From the NCBI GenBank assembly GCA_026129685.1, contig JAHCHO010000006.1:186001-250000 (forward strand): 64,000 nt of DNA, given 5' to 3'. How positions within the stretch are numbered: the first letter of the stretch is position 1; each line of letters begins with the position of its first letter. Positions 25,621 to 34,381 of the stretch are shown in pieces. A model generated the notes under the pieces. The model was given only the letters and a program-made list of their open reading frames with translations, did not search any database and had not been told where the DNA came from. The position numbers and the translations under genes are program-made. The stretch comes from Fimbriimonadaceae bacterium. GTDB taxonomy: Bacteria > Armatimonadota > Fimbriimonadia > Fimbriimonadales > Fimbriimonadaceae.

Positions 25621-25695
25621 TGTCATTCTGAGCGGAGTGAAGAATCCCGAAAAGCGCCCGGCCCTGTCATTCTGAGCGAAGCGAGGAATCCCGAA
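25621..25695 (+). repeat. Two copies of a dispersed-type 31-bp repeat
   Basis: TGTCATTCTGAGCG begins copy A (25621-25651) and copy B (25665-25695), 44 bases apart; they differ at four positions. They lie between the divergent 5' end of the fucosidase gene and the 3' end of a lipoprotein gene. Similar elements are known to be scattered in intergenic regions of many environmental bacteria. Confidence 0.7.
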
Positions 25696-25735
25696 TGGCG
25701 CCCGCCCGACGGACCCCCGGCCTCCAACCTGGTGG

Positions 25736-26260
25736 TCAGCCCTTCTTCTTCACGTACGTGATGGTGACCAGCGTCGACCCGTTCTCCGCCACCGCGTTCA
25801 CGTTCACCTCGTGGCCCGACTTCGTCTTCCCCACCACGTAGGCCACCGCGTCGTCGGCGTACTGGTCCTCGACCGTCAGCTGCTTCGCGAAGTGCTCGAT
25901 CACCAGCTTCGGCGCGTCGGGCGTCTTTCGTCCGAAGGTGAACTCCTCCGTACCCGCCGTGTCCGCCTTCGCCCCCGACCCGGCGTCCGGCTTCGCGCCC
26001 GGGTATTCCGTGATCTCGAGGCCGCTCATCGCCGACGTGGTCTTCACCGCGTCCACTTTCGGAGCGGGTTTCTTGGGTTCGGGCGTCGGCTCCGCCATGG
26101 CCACGGGCGACTCGCCGGACGGCGCGGGTTGCTCCGTGGTCGCCTCCGGGCCACTCACCGGCTTGGGCGACTCCTCCGGCTTGCTTGGGCCACAGCCGGC
26201 CAACCCGAAACTCACGACGAACACCCAGGCGAGCGCAAAGCGGCGAACCATCGTTAGCAT
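25736..26260 (-). CDS. Lipoprotein with Pro-rich linker
   Basis: 174 residues from ATG 26260 (ATG 26251 is the alternative). Lipobox FGLAGC near residue 22. A Pro/Glu/Ala-rich linker of about 50 residues leads to a compact alpha/beta domain (GLEITEYPGAKPDAG, PKLVIEHFAKQLTVEDQY, NVNAVAENGSTLVTITYV) resembling small secreted domains in which EYPGA opens the fold. It is divergent from the RluD-type gene; the 34-base gap carries that gene's promoter. Function unknown. Confidence 0.7.
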   Translation of the reverse strand: MLTMVRRFALAWVFVVSFGLAGCGPSKPEESPKPVSGPEATTEQPAPSGESPVAMAEPTPEPKKPAPKVDAVKTTSAMSGLEITEYPGAKPDAGSGAKADTAGTEEFTFGRKTPDAPKLVIEHFAKQLTVEDQYADDAVAYVVGKTKSGHEVNVNAVAENGSTLVTITYVKKKG

Positions 26261-26288
26261 TGTCGGTCGGAACCCCACTGGATACAAT
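26260..26288 (+). promoter_or_regulatory. Promoter of the RluD-type gene, leaderless
   Basis: TTGTCG at 26260-26265, a 17-base spacer and TACAAT at 26283-26288. Only 6 bases separate the -10 from the ATG at 26295, so transcription should start at or next to the start codon. Confidence 0.7.
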
Positions 26289-26294
26289 ACTCGA

Positions 26295-27194
26295 ATGCGC
26301 TTTGAGGCGGACGCCGCCGAGAGACTCGACAAGTTCCTCGCCCGCGTTCTGCCCCAGCATTCGCGCACCCGGCTCAAGAAGGTTATCGAGGAAGGCGGCG
26401 TCCTCGTGGACGGCGTCGTCCGCCTCCCCGCCCACAAGCTCGACGCCGGCATGGTCGTCGAGATCGGCGAGGTCCCCCCCACCCCGCCCCACGACGCCGA
26501 ACCTTTCGCGATGGACCTTCGCGTCCTCTACGAGGACGACTTCCTCCTCGTCATCGACAAGCCGCGCGGCCTCGCCGTCCACCCCACCCGATCCCAGAAG
26601 GCGCCCACCCTCGTCAACGCCCTCCTCGCCCGGCCGCACTCCCTCAGCACCGCCGGCGGAGGGTATCGGCCGGGCATCGTCCATCGTCTCGACAAGGAGA
26701 CCACCGGCCTCATCGTCGTCGCTAAAACGGACGGCGCGCACGTCCTCCTCGCCAAGCAGTTCGCCGCCAAGACCGCCGAACGACGCTACGTCGCCGCCGT
26801 CAAAGGATGCCCCGCCGAGGAGCGCTTCACCGTGAACGCGCCGATCGGCCGCGATCCCCACAGCCCCATCAAGATGGTGGTCCTCGAAGGCGGCAAGGAC
26901 GCCGTCACCCACGTGCGTCTCCTCCGCCGTCTCGACCAAGGCGCCCTTGTCGGTTGCCGGCTCGAAACCGGCCGAACCCACCAGATACGCGTCCACCTGG
27001 CCGCCGTGGGCCACCCCGTCTTGGGCGACCACCTCTATGCCCCCCGGGAGTATCGGGACGGGCCGATGCAGCTTCACGCCGCCCTCCTACGGTTCGTCCA
27101 CCCCGCGACCGGTGAGACCCTCTCCTTCTTCACGCCCGCTCCCGAAGACTTTCTCGCGCCCGACTTCCTCGAGTCCGACCTCGCCGACCTTTGA
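26295..27194 (+). CDS. RluA/RluD-family 23S rRNA pseudouridine synthase
   Basis: 299 residues. An S4 RNA-binding domain occupies about residues 8-60 (RLDKFLARVLPQHSRTRLKKV). The catalytic domain carries the family signature GIVHRLDKETTGL with the nucleophile Asp133, and ETGRTHQIRVHLA near residue 240. It converts uridine to pseudouridine in RNA, most often helix 69 of 23S rRNA for RluD-like members; the exact site is not readable. Driven by the leaderless promoter just upstream. Confidence 0.88.
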   Translation: MRFEADAAERLDKFLARVLPQHSRTRLKKVIEEGGVLVDGVVRLPAHKLDAGMVVEIGEVPPTPPHDAEPFAMDLRVLYEDDFLLVIDKPRGLAVHPTRSQKAPTLVNALLARPHSLSTAGGGYRPGIVHRLDKETTGLIVVAKTDGAHVLLAKQFAAKTAERRYVAAVKGCPAEERFTVNAPIGRDPHSPIKMVVLEGGKDAVTHVRLLRRLDQGALVGCRLETGRTHQIRVHLAAVGHPVLGDHLYAPREYRDGPMQLHAALLRFVHPATGETLSFFTPAPEDFLAPDFLESDLADL

Positions 27195-27221
27195 GGCCCT
27201 CGCCGGTACCATAGGACCCGC

Positions 27222-28832
27222 ATGGAGCCCATCCGATCTGTCGCGAACGTCCACGACGACGAGCATCGCGCCAACCGCGAAGCGATGAACGGCGTGATGG
27301 CCGAGTTCCGCGCCAAACTCGCCGAGGCGATGCTGGGAGGCGGAGAGAAGGCGGTCGCCCGGCACAAGGGCCGCGGCAAACTCCTCGCCCGTGAACGGAT
27401 CGAGGTCCTCCTCGACCCCGCCGCGCCCTTCCTCGAGTTCAGCGCCCTCGCCGCCAACGGCATGTACGACGGCGGCGCCCCCGGCGCTGGCATCGTCACC
27501 GGCATCGGCCGCATCCACGGTCGCGAGTGCGTCCTTGTCGCCAACGACGCGACCGTCAAGGGCGGCACCTACTTCCCGATCACCGTCAAAAAGCACCTTC
27601 GAGCCCAGGAGATCGCCCTCGAAAACCGGCTTCCCTGCGTGTACCTGGTGGACTCCGGCGGTGCCTTCCTCCCCCTCCAAAGCGAGGTCTTCCCCGACCG
27701 CGACCACTTCGGACGCATCTTCTACAACCAGGCCAACCTCTCCGCCCGAGGCATCCCCCAGATCTCCGCCGTCCTCGGCTCCTGCACCGCCGGCGGCGCC
27801 TACGTGCCCGCGATGAGCGACGAGACCGTCATCGTCCGCAACCAGGGCACCATCTTCCTCGGCGGCCCGCCTCTCGTCAAGGCCGCCACCGGCGAGGAGG
27901 TCACCGCCGAGGACCTCGGCGGCGGCGACGTCCACACCCGCCTGAGCGGCGTCGCCGACCACCTCGCCGAAAGCGACGAGGACGCCCTCCGCATCGTCCG
28001 CAACATCGTCGAGAACCTCGGCGCTCCCCCCGAACGGTCCCGCGCCGACGACGTCGAACCCGAGGACCCCCTCTACGACCCCGAGGACCTCTATGCCCTC
28101 GTTCCCTCCGAATCCCGCCGTCCGATGGCGATGCGCGAGGTCCTCGCCCGCATCCTCGACGGTTCACGCTTCCACGAGTTCAAGGCCAACTACGGCGTGA
28201 CCCTCCTTTGCGGCTTCGGTCGGTTCTACGGCCGCCTCGCCGGGGTGCTCGCCAACGACGGCATCCTCTTCAGTGAGTCGGCCCTCAAGGGCGCGCACTT
28301 CATCGAACTCTGCAACCAAAGGGGGATCCCCCTGGTGTTCGTCCAGAACATCGCCGGATTCATGGTCGGCCGCAAGTACGAGGCCGAGGGCATCGCCAAG
28401 AACGGCGCGAAACTCGTGACCGCCGTCAGCACCGCGAACGTGCCCAAGTTCACCGTCATCGTCGGCGGTTCCTACGGAGCGGGCAACTACGGCATGTGCG
28501 GGCGCGCCTACGGCCCCCGGCAGCTCTGGATGTGGCCGAACGCCCGCATCTCCGTGATGGGCGGCGAACAGGCGTCGAACGTGTTGCTGACGGTGAAGAT
28601 GGAGCAACTCGCCGCCCAAGGCCGCACGATGACGCCCGAGGAGCAGGACGCCTTCCGCGCCCCGATCCTGCAGACCTACGCCGACGAATCCTCCGCCTAC
28701 TTCTCCACCGCCCGCCTCTGGGACGACGGCATCCTCGACCCCCTCGACACCCGCCGCGTCCTCGCCCTCGGCATCGAGGCCGCCCGCAACGCCCCCTCTC
28801 CCCCGGCCGGATTCAGCCTATACCGGATGTGA
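27222..28832 (+). CDS. Acyl-CoA carboxylase carboxyltransferase (beta) subunit
   Basis: 536 residues, full length for the biotin-dependent carboxyltransferase family. [21 protein letters not shown] and [17 protein letters not shown] are close to methylcrotonyl-CoA carboxylase beta subunits. The C-terminal half shows [20 protein letters not shown] and [13 protein letters not shown], the second crotonase-fold oxyanion region. It transfers carboxyl from biotin to an acyl-CoA. No biotinylated alpha subunit lies nearby. With the acyl-CoA dehydrogenase at 29.9 kb it suggests leucine or branched-acyl catabolism, but propionyl-CoA cannot be excluded. Confidence 0.85.
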   Translation: MEPIRSVANVHDDEHRANREAMNGVMAEFRAKLAEAMLGGGEKAVARHKGRGKLLARERIEVLLDPAAPFLEFSALAANGMYDGGAPGAGIVTGIGRIHGRECVLVANDATVKGGTYFPITVKKHLRAQEIALENRLPCVYLVDSGGAFLPLQSEVFPDRDHFGRIFYNQANLSARGIPQISAVLGSCTAGGAYVPAMSDETVIVRNQGTIFLGGPPLVKAATGEEVTAEDLGGGDVHTRLSGVADHLAESDEDALRIVRNIVENLGAPPERSRADDVEPEDPLYDPEDLYALVPSESRRPMAMREVLARILDGSRFHEFKANYGVTLLCGFGRFYGRLAGVLANDGILFSESALKGAHFIELCNQRGIPLVFVQNIAGFMVGRKYEAEGIAKNGAKLVTAVSTANVPKFTVIVGGSYGAGNYGMCGRAYGPRQLWMWPNARISVMGGEQASNVLLTVKMEQLAAQGRTMTPEEQDAFRAPILQTYADESSAYFSTARLWDDGILDPLDTRRVLALGIEAARNAPSPPAGFSLYRM

Positions 28833-28989
28833 GGACCGATGACGAATAGGGATGAAGCGTCGCCGATTGCAGAATCCCGCTTCACGGGCGGAACCGATCC
28901 TCAGAGCTCGTCAGTAGGCGACCAAACCCTGGAGCCGACCCGCTTGCCCCCCCGGGAAGGGCGATTCGCGCTAGATTCAGGCGGTTGCG

Positions 28990-29238
28990 ATGGACTATGA
29001 ACTGACCCAGCACGCCCGCGATGCGCTGGAAAAGCGCGAGATCGACGTCGTGTGGATGGAGCGAACGGTGGCTCGACCGGAATGGACTGAGTCCGACCCC
29101 GTGGATTCCGACCTGGAACACCGCCTTGCCGCGATTCCTGAATTCGGCGATCGCGTGTTGCGGGTCATTGTGAACCGCAAGGCCTCGCCTTTGCGGGTCG
29201 TCACGGCATACTTTGATCGCAGAAGGAACAAACCATGA
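28990..29238 (+). CDS. DUF4258 protein, putative toxin-like partner
   Basis: 82 residues. LTQHARDALEKREI at the N-terminus and VLRVIVNRKASPLRVVTAYFDRR at the C-terminus are the DUF4258 pattern, a small RelE/BECR-like fold often found in toxin-antitoxin-style pairs. The stop overlaps the ATG of the DUF2283 gene (ATGA), so translation is coupled. A TAGATT hexamer lies 12 bases upstream of the ATG. RNase activity is not demonstrated for this family. Confidence 0.75.
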   Translation: MDYELTQHARDALEKREIDVVWMERTVARPEWTESDPVDSDLEHRLAAIPEFGDRVLRVIVNRKASPLRVVTAYFDRRRNKP

Positions 29239-29447
29239 AGCTGAAAGTGGACGGGCAAGCGGACGCCCTGTACCTGACCCTGAGCGAGGCGCCGACAAGT
29301 CGCTCCGAAGAGGTATCGCCGGGGATCATCCTGGACTATGACGATCAGGGCCGGGTCGTTGGCATCGAGATGCTGTACTTGTCGAAACGTGCGCCGCAGA
29401 CCGACATCGGGCGGCTGTTGTTCGAGTCCGTGCCACGGGTGGCATGA
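29235..29447 (+). CDS. DUF2283 protein, putative antitoxin-like partner
   Basis: 70 residues, a complete DUF2283 domain: KVDGQADALYLTLSE, SPGIILDYDDQGRVVGIEMLYLSKR. Such genes regularly sit directly downstream of DUF4258 genes, as here with a four-base overlap. No DNA-binding motif is visible. It probably binds and controls its partner. Confidence 0.75.
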   Translation: MKLKVDGQADALYLTLSEAPTSRSEEVSPGIILDYDDQGRVVGIEMLYLSKRAPQTDIGRLLFESVPRVA

Positions 29448-29665
29448 ATCCACCCGTCGATGTTTCGAGCAAGTCACCAGGTTGGGCCCTGCCCCGACTA
29501 CGGGTGGCGGCCATTGGGCGGAAGGCGCTCAATGCAACCATGGCCGCTCGCGACAGTTTCTCGCGTCGGTTGACCGTTCGTCCTTTCAATCCCTAGAACG
29601 TCGAGAGATCGGCAGCCGTGACCCTTCGATGCTTGGGAAGACTCGCGCCGCGCGCGAGAGGATGA

Positions 29666-29868
29666 ATGACGGGAATGACGGGAACGCCCGTCCGCGCGAC
29701 GAACCAAAACGGCCAAGCGCGCGACAACGCGGTGCGCGCAACAATGGAAATGACGGGAATGACGGGAACGCCCGTCGGCGCGACGAACCAAAGCGGCCAA
29801 GCGTGCGACAACACGGTGCGCGCAACAATGGAAATGACGGGAATGATGGGAGCGCCCGCCGGCGCCGA
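29666..29868. repeat. 84-bp minisatellite, 2.4 copies
   Basis: Units begin at 29666, 29750 and 29834 with ATGACGGGAATGA and contain GCGACGAACCAAA and GTGCGCGCAACAATGG. The unit is 28 codons long, so several frames stay open through it, but none has independent support as a gene. It fills most of the gap between the DUF2283 gene and the 3' end of the acyl-CoA dehydrogenase gene. Confidence 0.85.
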
Positions 29869-29870
29869 CC

Positions 29871-31076
29871 CTACACTTCGGGGCCGAACGGCCACGTGGG
29901 CAACGTGTGTTTGAGCGGCCGATCCTCCCGGTAGCCGAGTTCGTACTCCGCCTGCATCAGGGTGTGAATCTCGCGAGTGCCCTCGTAGATCACTGCCCCC
30001 CGCGAGTTGCGGAAGTGACGCTCGACCGGGAACTCGTCGCAGAAGCCGTACGCCCCGTGGATCTCGATCGCGTCGTTCGCCGACTCGAACGCCGCGTTGC
30101 AGTTCTGCCACTTGGCCAGGCTCACCTCGCGGGTGTGGCGCTGCCCGGTGTTCTTCATCCAGCCGACCTTGTAGTACAGGAGCCGACCGATGTCCCGACT
30201 CGCCACCATCTTCGCGATCATCTGCTGGACGAGCTGCTTCTTGCCGATCTCTTCGCCCCCGACCTTCCGATCGTGGCAGTACTTCACGCTCGCCTCGAGG
30301 CACGCCGTCACGATTCCGACCGCGCCGCTGGCCACCGTGTACCGGCCGTGGTCGAGCGCCGACATCGCCACCCGGAACCCGTCTCCCTCGTCGCCGAGCC
30401 GGTTCTCCGCCGGTACCCGCAGGTTGTCGAAGAAGATTTCGCCCGTGTTGCCCGCCCGCACCCCGAGCTTTCCCTTGATCGCCCGGCTGCTGAACCCGGG
30501 CCGATCCCGCTCCACGATGAACGCCGTCAGGCCGTTCGCCTTGGACTTGGCGTTCGGGTCGGTCACCGCCACCACCAAGAACCGGTCCGCATAGTCCGCC
30601 AGGCTGATCCACGTCTTCTGGCCGTTCAGCACGTACTCGTCTCCGGAACGCTCCGCCCGGGTCTTGATGTTCACCGCGTCCGACCCCGCGTTCGGTTCCG
30701 TCAAGGCGAACCCGCCGACCGCCTGGCCGGTGGCAAGCGAAGGAAGCCACCGTTGCTTCTGCTCCGCCGTTCCCCACTGCAGAACGGTCAAGCTATGAAG
30801 GCCGCTGTGGACGCTCATCACGACCCGCGCGCTCGTGTCGCCCCGCTCCAACTCCTCGCACACGATGCCGAGGCTGACGTAATCGGTGTCCATCCCGTCG
30901 TACTTCGCCGGAATCGAGACGCCGAGCAGGCCCGCCGCCGCCATCTTCTTGAGTTGGGAGGCGTCGCTGACGTGCTCCCGGTCCCGCTCGCGCAACCCGG
31001 GCACGATCTCTTGATCGGCGAACTTGCGTGCGGTCTCGCGAACGAGATCGTGTTCCGGGGAAAGGGCGAAATCCAT
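29871..31076 (-). CDS. Acyl-CoA dehydrogenase
   Basis: 401 residues, normal length. Family motifs present: GFALTEPNAGSDA (FAD/substrate site), QKTWISLADYADRFLVV and the C-terminal DAIEIHGAYGFCDEFPVERHFR, which includes the region of the catalytic base. It oxidises acyl-CoA to enoyl-CoA, passing electrons to ETF. TACAAT (minus strand, 31084-31089) lies 7 bases before the ATG, so the transcript is probably leaderless. Chain-length or branch specificity is not readable, but the nearby carboxyltransferase fits leucine degradation. Confidence 0.9.
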   Translation of the reverse strand: MDFALSPEHDLVRETARKFADQEIVPGLRERDREHVSDASQLKKMAAAGLLGVSIPAKYDGMDTDYVSLGIVCEELERGDTSARVVMSVHSGLHSLTVLQWGTAEQKQRWLPSLATGQAVGGFALTEPNAGSDAVNIKTRAERSGDEYVLNGQKTWISLADYADRFLVVAVTDPNAKSKANGLTAFIVERDRPGFSSRAIKGKLGVRAGNTGEIFFDNLRVPAENRLGDEGDGFRVAMSALDHGRYTVASGAVGIVTACLEASVKYCHDRKVGGEEIGKKQLVQQMIAKMVASRDIGRLLYYKVGWMKNTGQRHTREVSLAKWQNCNAAFESANDAIEIHGAYGFCDEFPVERHFRNSRGAVIYEGTREIHTLMQAEYELGYREDRPLKHTLPTWPFGPEV

Positions 31077-31181
31077 GGCTTCGATTGTACCGGGGACCCC
31101 TCGGCCCGGGCCGGAAGGGACCCCGCCTCGTACTCCGCCGCCCCACGTCCGCGAGCTTGGTCCCAGATTGGACTCCAGACC

Positions 31182-31210
31182 TTGCTTTCGGTCGGTCCGC
31201 CTGCCATAAT
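31182..31210 (+). promoter_or_regulatory. Promoter of the tRNA-Asp/tRNA-Phe pair
   Basis: TTGCTT at 31182-31187, a 17-base spacer and CATAAT at 31205-31210, with the first tRNA base at 31224. No second promoter is apparent in the 21 bases between the two tRNAs. Confidence 0.75.
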
Positions 31211-31223
31211 CTCGAATCGCCGC

Positions 31224-31299
<76 letters not shown>

Positions 31300-31320
31300 G
31301 TTTTGAACCCGTTTCCGCGT

Positions 31321-31396
31321 GCCGCGGTAGCTCAGTTGGTAGAGCAAAGGACTGAAAATCCTTGGGTCGCCGGTTCGAGTCCGGCCTGCGGCACCA
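31321..31396 (+). tRNA. tRNA-Phe (GAA)
   Basis: 76 bases with encoded CCA. The acceptor GCCGCGG pairs with CTGCGGC; the anticodon GAA is at 31354-31356 within ACTGAAAATC; the T arm is CCGGTTCGAGTCCGG. It lies 21 bases after tRNA-Asp and 85 bases before cmr1. Confidence 0.97.
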
Positions 31397-31446
31397 CCCC
31401 ACCCACCGGACCGACCGTGTCCCCTCCGCAACCGTTGGGACCCAAC

Positions 31447-31475
31447 TTGACAGAACCTGGTGAACTTGCTATGCT
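31447..31475 (+). promoter_or_regulatory. Near-consensus promoter of the cmr operon
   Basis: TTGACA at 31447-31452 (perfect -35), a 17-base spacer and TATGCT at 31470-31475. Only GGGTCC separates it from the cmr1 ATG at 31482, so the mRNA should begin at or within a base or two of the start codon. No Shine-Dalgarno sequence fits between. Confidence 0.8.
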
Positions 31476-31481
31476 GGGTCC

Positions 31482-32753
31482 ATGAGGGTCGCGAGCGTGG
31501 GTGCCCCAAGCTTCACCGGCGAAGCGGGACGTTGGACGGAGTTGGCGGATGTTCGGGTGGATTTGGCGACGCCGATGCTGGGCGGGGGTTCCCGGGCGGG
31601 CCATCCCGACCTGGATCAGCCGTTTCGCCCGAGTGCGATTCGCGGGGCTTTGCGACGTTGGTGGCGGGCGACCAACGTCTTCGCCAGTCCGGCGGACCTG
31701 CGGAGCCGGGAACGCGCCCTCTGGGGGATGGCGGACGCGGAAGGCCCTTCGTCGAGCCTTGTGCGGGTCGAGGTCGATCAAACGTCTTCCAGCGAACTCC
31801 GCATCCTGCGCGACGCGGGCAACCTCGTCCCGGATTACGCGAAGGGCATCCTGATCGAACCGAGGACGGGCATCCGCGCCGTATCCGACGAGCATGCGAT
31901 CCGCATCCTCCCCACCGGCTCGTTTCGGCTGGTCGTTTCGGTTCGGTCCGATCGGTTCGCGACCGACGACTCGCCCGCGATAACCGGGGCGCAGAAGAGC
32001 GAGGTCCTTCGCGCCCTCGCCGCGTGGCTGCTCTTCGGCGGCATCGGAGCGCGGACCCGGCGCGGGTTCGGGGCGCTTCGGTGGGAGGGCTTCGGCGCGC
32101 AAGCCCACCTCACCGGGCTGGCGGGTCCGCAGAACCCGAACTTCCTGGTCAGCGGCTTCACTTCGTTGGTCGGCGCCTGGCTCTTCCTGAAGAGCGCTCA
32201 GGATTCGAACCGGGCCTGGCACCAGGCGATCGAGACCCTCCGCGATTTCCGCAAGGGCCAGGTGGGGGCTCAGCGGCAGGGGCACGGTCCAAACAGCCAC
32301 TCGCCCTGGCCGGAGGCCGACTCGATTAGGCAGGCCCAAGGCGTACCCACGCTCCGGCCCCTTCCCAGACAGACTTTTCCGCGCGCGGAGTTGGGGCTCC
32401 CCCTCCAGTTTCGGAGCGCGCGACCGGGCAGACAGAACAACTTCGGGCCCATCGCGGGCGAGTTCGTCGAGAGTTGGGTGCCGACGACCAACGGGCAAAC
32501 GCGTTTGGCCTCGCCGGTACTCGTCAAGCCGATCCTGTGGAACGGCCAATGGTGGGCGGGGCTGGTCCTCCTAACCCGGGGTCGCATCCGTCGACCGGGT
32601 CTCACAACCGACGCGAGAGGCTATCCGGACAATCTGCTCGGAGTTCCCGGGTACGCGGGGGCAAGACAACCAAAGGACGACATCCTGGACGTGCTGAGAT
32701 TCATGCTCGGACAACCGACGCTCTATGGATACACGGCGGTGACGCTGCCGTGA
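31482..32753 (+). CDS. cmr1: Type III-B CRISPR RAMP protein Cmr1
   Basis: 423 residues. RAMP hallmarks: the first beta strand leading to ATPMLGGG, the helix FRPSAIRGALRRWWRA and the Gly-rich loop FGGIGARTRRGFGAL typical of Cmr1. It caps the target-RNA 3' end of the Cmr complex. The ATG at 31482 is supported by the leaderless promoter; a GTG five codons in is the alternative. First gene of six; it overlaps cmr2 by 4 bases. Confidence 0.92.
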   Translation: MRVASVGAPSFTGEAGRWTELADVRVDLATPMLGGGSRAGHPDLDQPFRPSAIRGALRRWWRATNVFASPADLRSRERALWGMADAEGPSSSLVRVEVDQTSSSELRILRDAGNLVPDYAKGILIEPRTGIRAVSDEHAIRILPTGSFRLVVSVRSDRFATDDSPAITGAQKSEVLRALAAWLLFGGIGARTRRGFGALRWEGFGAQAHLTGLAGPQNPNFLVSGFTSLVGAWLFLKSAQDSNRAWHQAIETLRDFRKGQVGAQRQGHGPNSHSPWPEADSIRQAQGVPTLRPLPRQTFPRAELGLPLQFRSARPGRQNNFGPIAGEFVESWVPTTNGQTRLASPVLVKPILWNGQWWAGLVLLTRGRIRRPGLTTDARGYPDNLLGVPGYAGARQPKDDILDVLRFMLGQPTLYGYTAVTLP

Positions 32754-34381
32754 AGTACCTCGTGCAAATCTCGCTCGGGCCGGTGCAGGGGTTCATCGCC
32801 GCGAGCCGCAAGACGCGGGACCTGGCGGTCGGGTCGGCCCTCCTCGCCAAACTGTCGCAGGTGGCGGCAGAGGAGTTGGGGCGTCAGGGCGCGAGCCTGA
32901 TTTTCCCGCCGGACGCGAGTCAACCGGCGGCGAACATCCTTCTCGCGACGCTCGAAAGCGACCCGAAATCGGCGGCGGAAGGCGCAAAGGCGAAGGTGCT
33001 CGCCCGGTTGAAGGAAGAGGTCGCCACAGGGGCCAGGGATGCCGGCGTCCTCGTCGATCCCTCGGCGGACCTGACCGAGCAGGCCGAAAAGCTCCTCGAG
33101 TGGTTCGCCGCCTGGGCGCCGATCACGAACGACGACTTTGCGGCGGCGCGGAAGCGCGTCGGCGCGCTCATGGCCGGGCGCAAAGCGACGCGCGACTTCC
33201 CTCCCGCGCCGGCGGACGACGGCCGGCCGAAGAGCCCACTCGATCCCTCGTTCCCGGGCGTGCTGCGGGTCGACGGTCGAACCTACCAAGTCCGCACGGA
33301 GACCGACGTTCGGGTCAAACCCCGCGAGCACCTGGACGCGGTTGGGCTCGTGAAGCGGTTCGGAACGTTCGAGGGCGTCGCCAAACGGTACGCCTCGACG
33401 CGCGAAATCGCGGTCGGCATGGGCGCCCTCAGCCCGGAAGAGACCAACCCGTTACTGGAGTTGGAGAGAATGCTGAAGGGGCACGAGGGTCTCTGCGACG
33501 TGGACGAGGCCCTTTTTGGCGAGACCGACGGCTTGCCCCCGGAACTCAAGGCACAGGTCGACGCGGAGGTGAAAGCGATCCGATTCGACCGCAAGCCAAG
33601 GCCCTACTACTGCGTCCTTCACGGCGACGGCGACGCGATGGGCAAGTTGCTGGACCACTTGTCCCAACAAGGCGAAACCGCGTTGCGGGGTTTCAGCGTC
33701 GCGCTGAGCGGGTTCGCCAGCAAAGTGCACGGCATCGTGACGCAGCATCACGGCGTGTGCGTCTACGCGGGCGGCGACGACGTGGTGGCCCTCGCGCCGA
33801 TGGACACGGCGGTGGAACTGGCGAAGGCGGTTCAACAAGCCTTCGACGCGACGATGAAGACGTGGGCCGACGGGTTGACGCCCAAGCCGGACCTGCTGCC
33901 CACCTTTACGATGGGCGTCGCGGCGGTCCACGTGATGGACAACCTGCAGGAGTCGGTGAAGTTCGCCCAACTGCTCGAAAAGCGGGGCAAGAAGGAGGAC
34001 TTTGGAGACAACAGGAAGAAGAACGCGCTCGTCGTCGGGGCCAAGCCCCGGTCCGGCGGCGAAGTTTGCGTGGCGGGACGGTGGGACGATCAGTTCGCCG
34101 ACCGCTTCGTCGCCCACCGGGAGCACCTCAGAGAAGGCCGGCTACCGCGCGGCTTCCCCTACGAGATGCGGGCACTCGCCCAGGAACTGACGGACTTTGC
34201 CAAGGAGCCCACGATGGTGGCGATGGCCGACGAACTGGCCGCCATGGAGGTCGCGCGCATCCTGCGCAAGAAGCAAGCCGACCGGGACTACGCGCCACCG
34301 CCGATCGCTTCGGTGGCGGAACTCCGGCGCTATGCGGACATGCTCCTCGTGGCGCACTTCTTCACCCGGGAGGGCGAATGA
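32750..34381 (+). CDS. cmr2: Cas10/Cmr2, cyclic-oligoadenylate synthase subunit without HD domain
   Basis: 543 residues, GTG start overlapping cmr1 (GTGA). It begins directly with the Cmr2 N-terminal ferredoxin-like motif KYLVQISLGPVQGFIAASRK. There is no HD nuclease domain, which makes it much shorter than the roughly 850-residue archetype. Both palm regions are present: LHGDGDAMGKLL near residue 290 and the catalytic VYAGGDDVVAL with GGDD at 341-344. It should therefore make cyclic oligoadenylate on target-RNA binding but not cleave ssDNA through HD. Confidence 0.92.
   Translation: MKYLVQISLGPVQGFIAASRKTRDLAVGSALLAKLSQVAAEELGRQGASLIFPPDASQPAANILLATLESDPKSAAEGAKAKVLARLKEEVATGARDAGVLVDPSADLTEQAEKLLEWFAAWAPITNDDFAAARKRVGALMAGRKATRDFPPAPADDGRPKSPLDPSFPGVLRVDGRTYQVRTETDVRVKPREHLDAVGLVKRFGTFEGVAKRYASTREIAVGMGALSPEETNPLLELERMLKGHEGLCDVDEALFGETDGLPPELKAQVDAEVKAIRFDRKPRPYYCVLHGDGDAMGKLLDHLSQQGETALRGFSVALSGFASKVHGIVTQHHGVCVYAGGDDVVALAPMDTAVELAKAVQQAFDATMKTWADGLTPKPDLLPTFTMGVAAVHVMDNLQESVKFAQLLEKRGKKEDFGDNRKKNALVVGAKPRSGGEVCVAGRWDDQFADRFVAHREHLREGRLPRGFPYEMRALAQELTDFAKEPTMVAMADELAAMEVARILRKKQADRDYAPPPIASVAELRRYADMLLVAHFFTREGE

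Noticed and set aside
29666-29868. Possible short CRISPR array or coding repeat
   Set aside because: The repeated 84-bp units are contiguous with no unique spacers, and only 2.4 copies exist; the open frames exist because the unit is a multiple of three.
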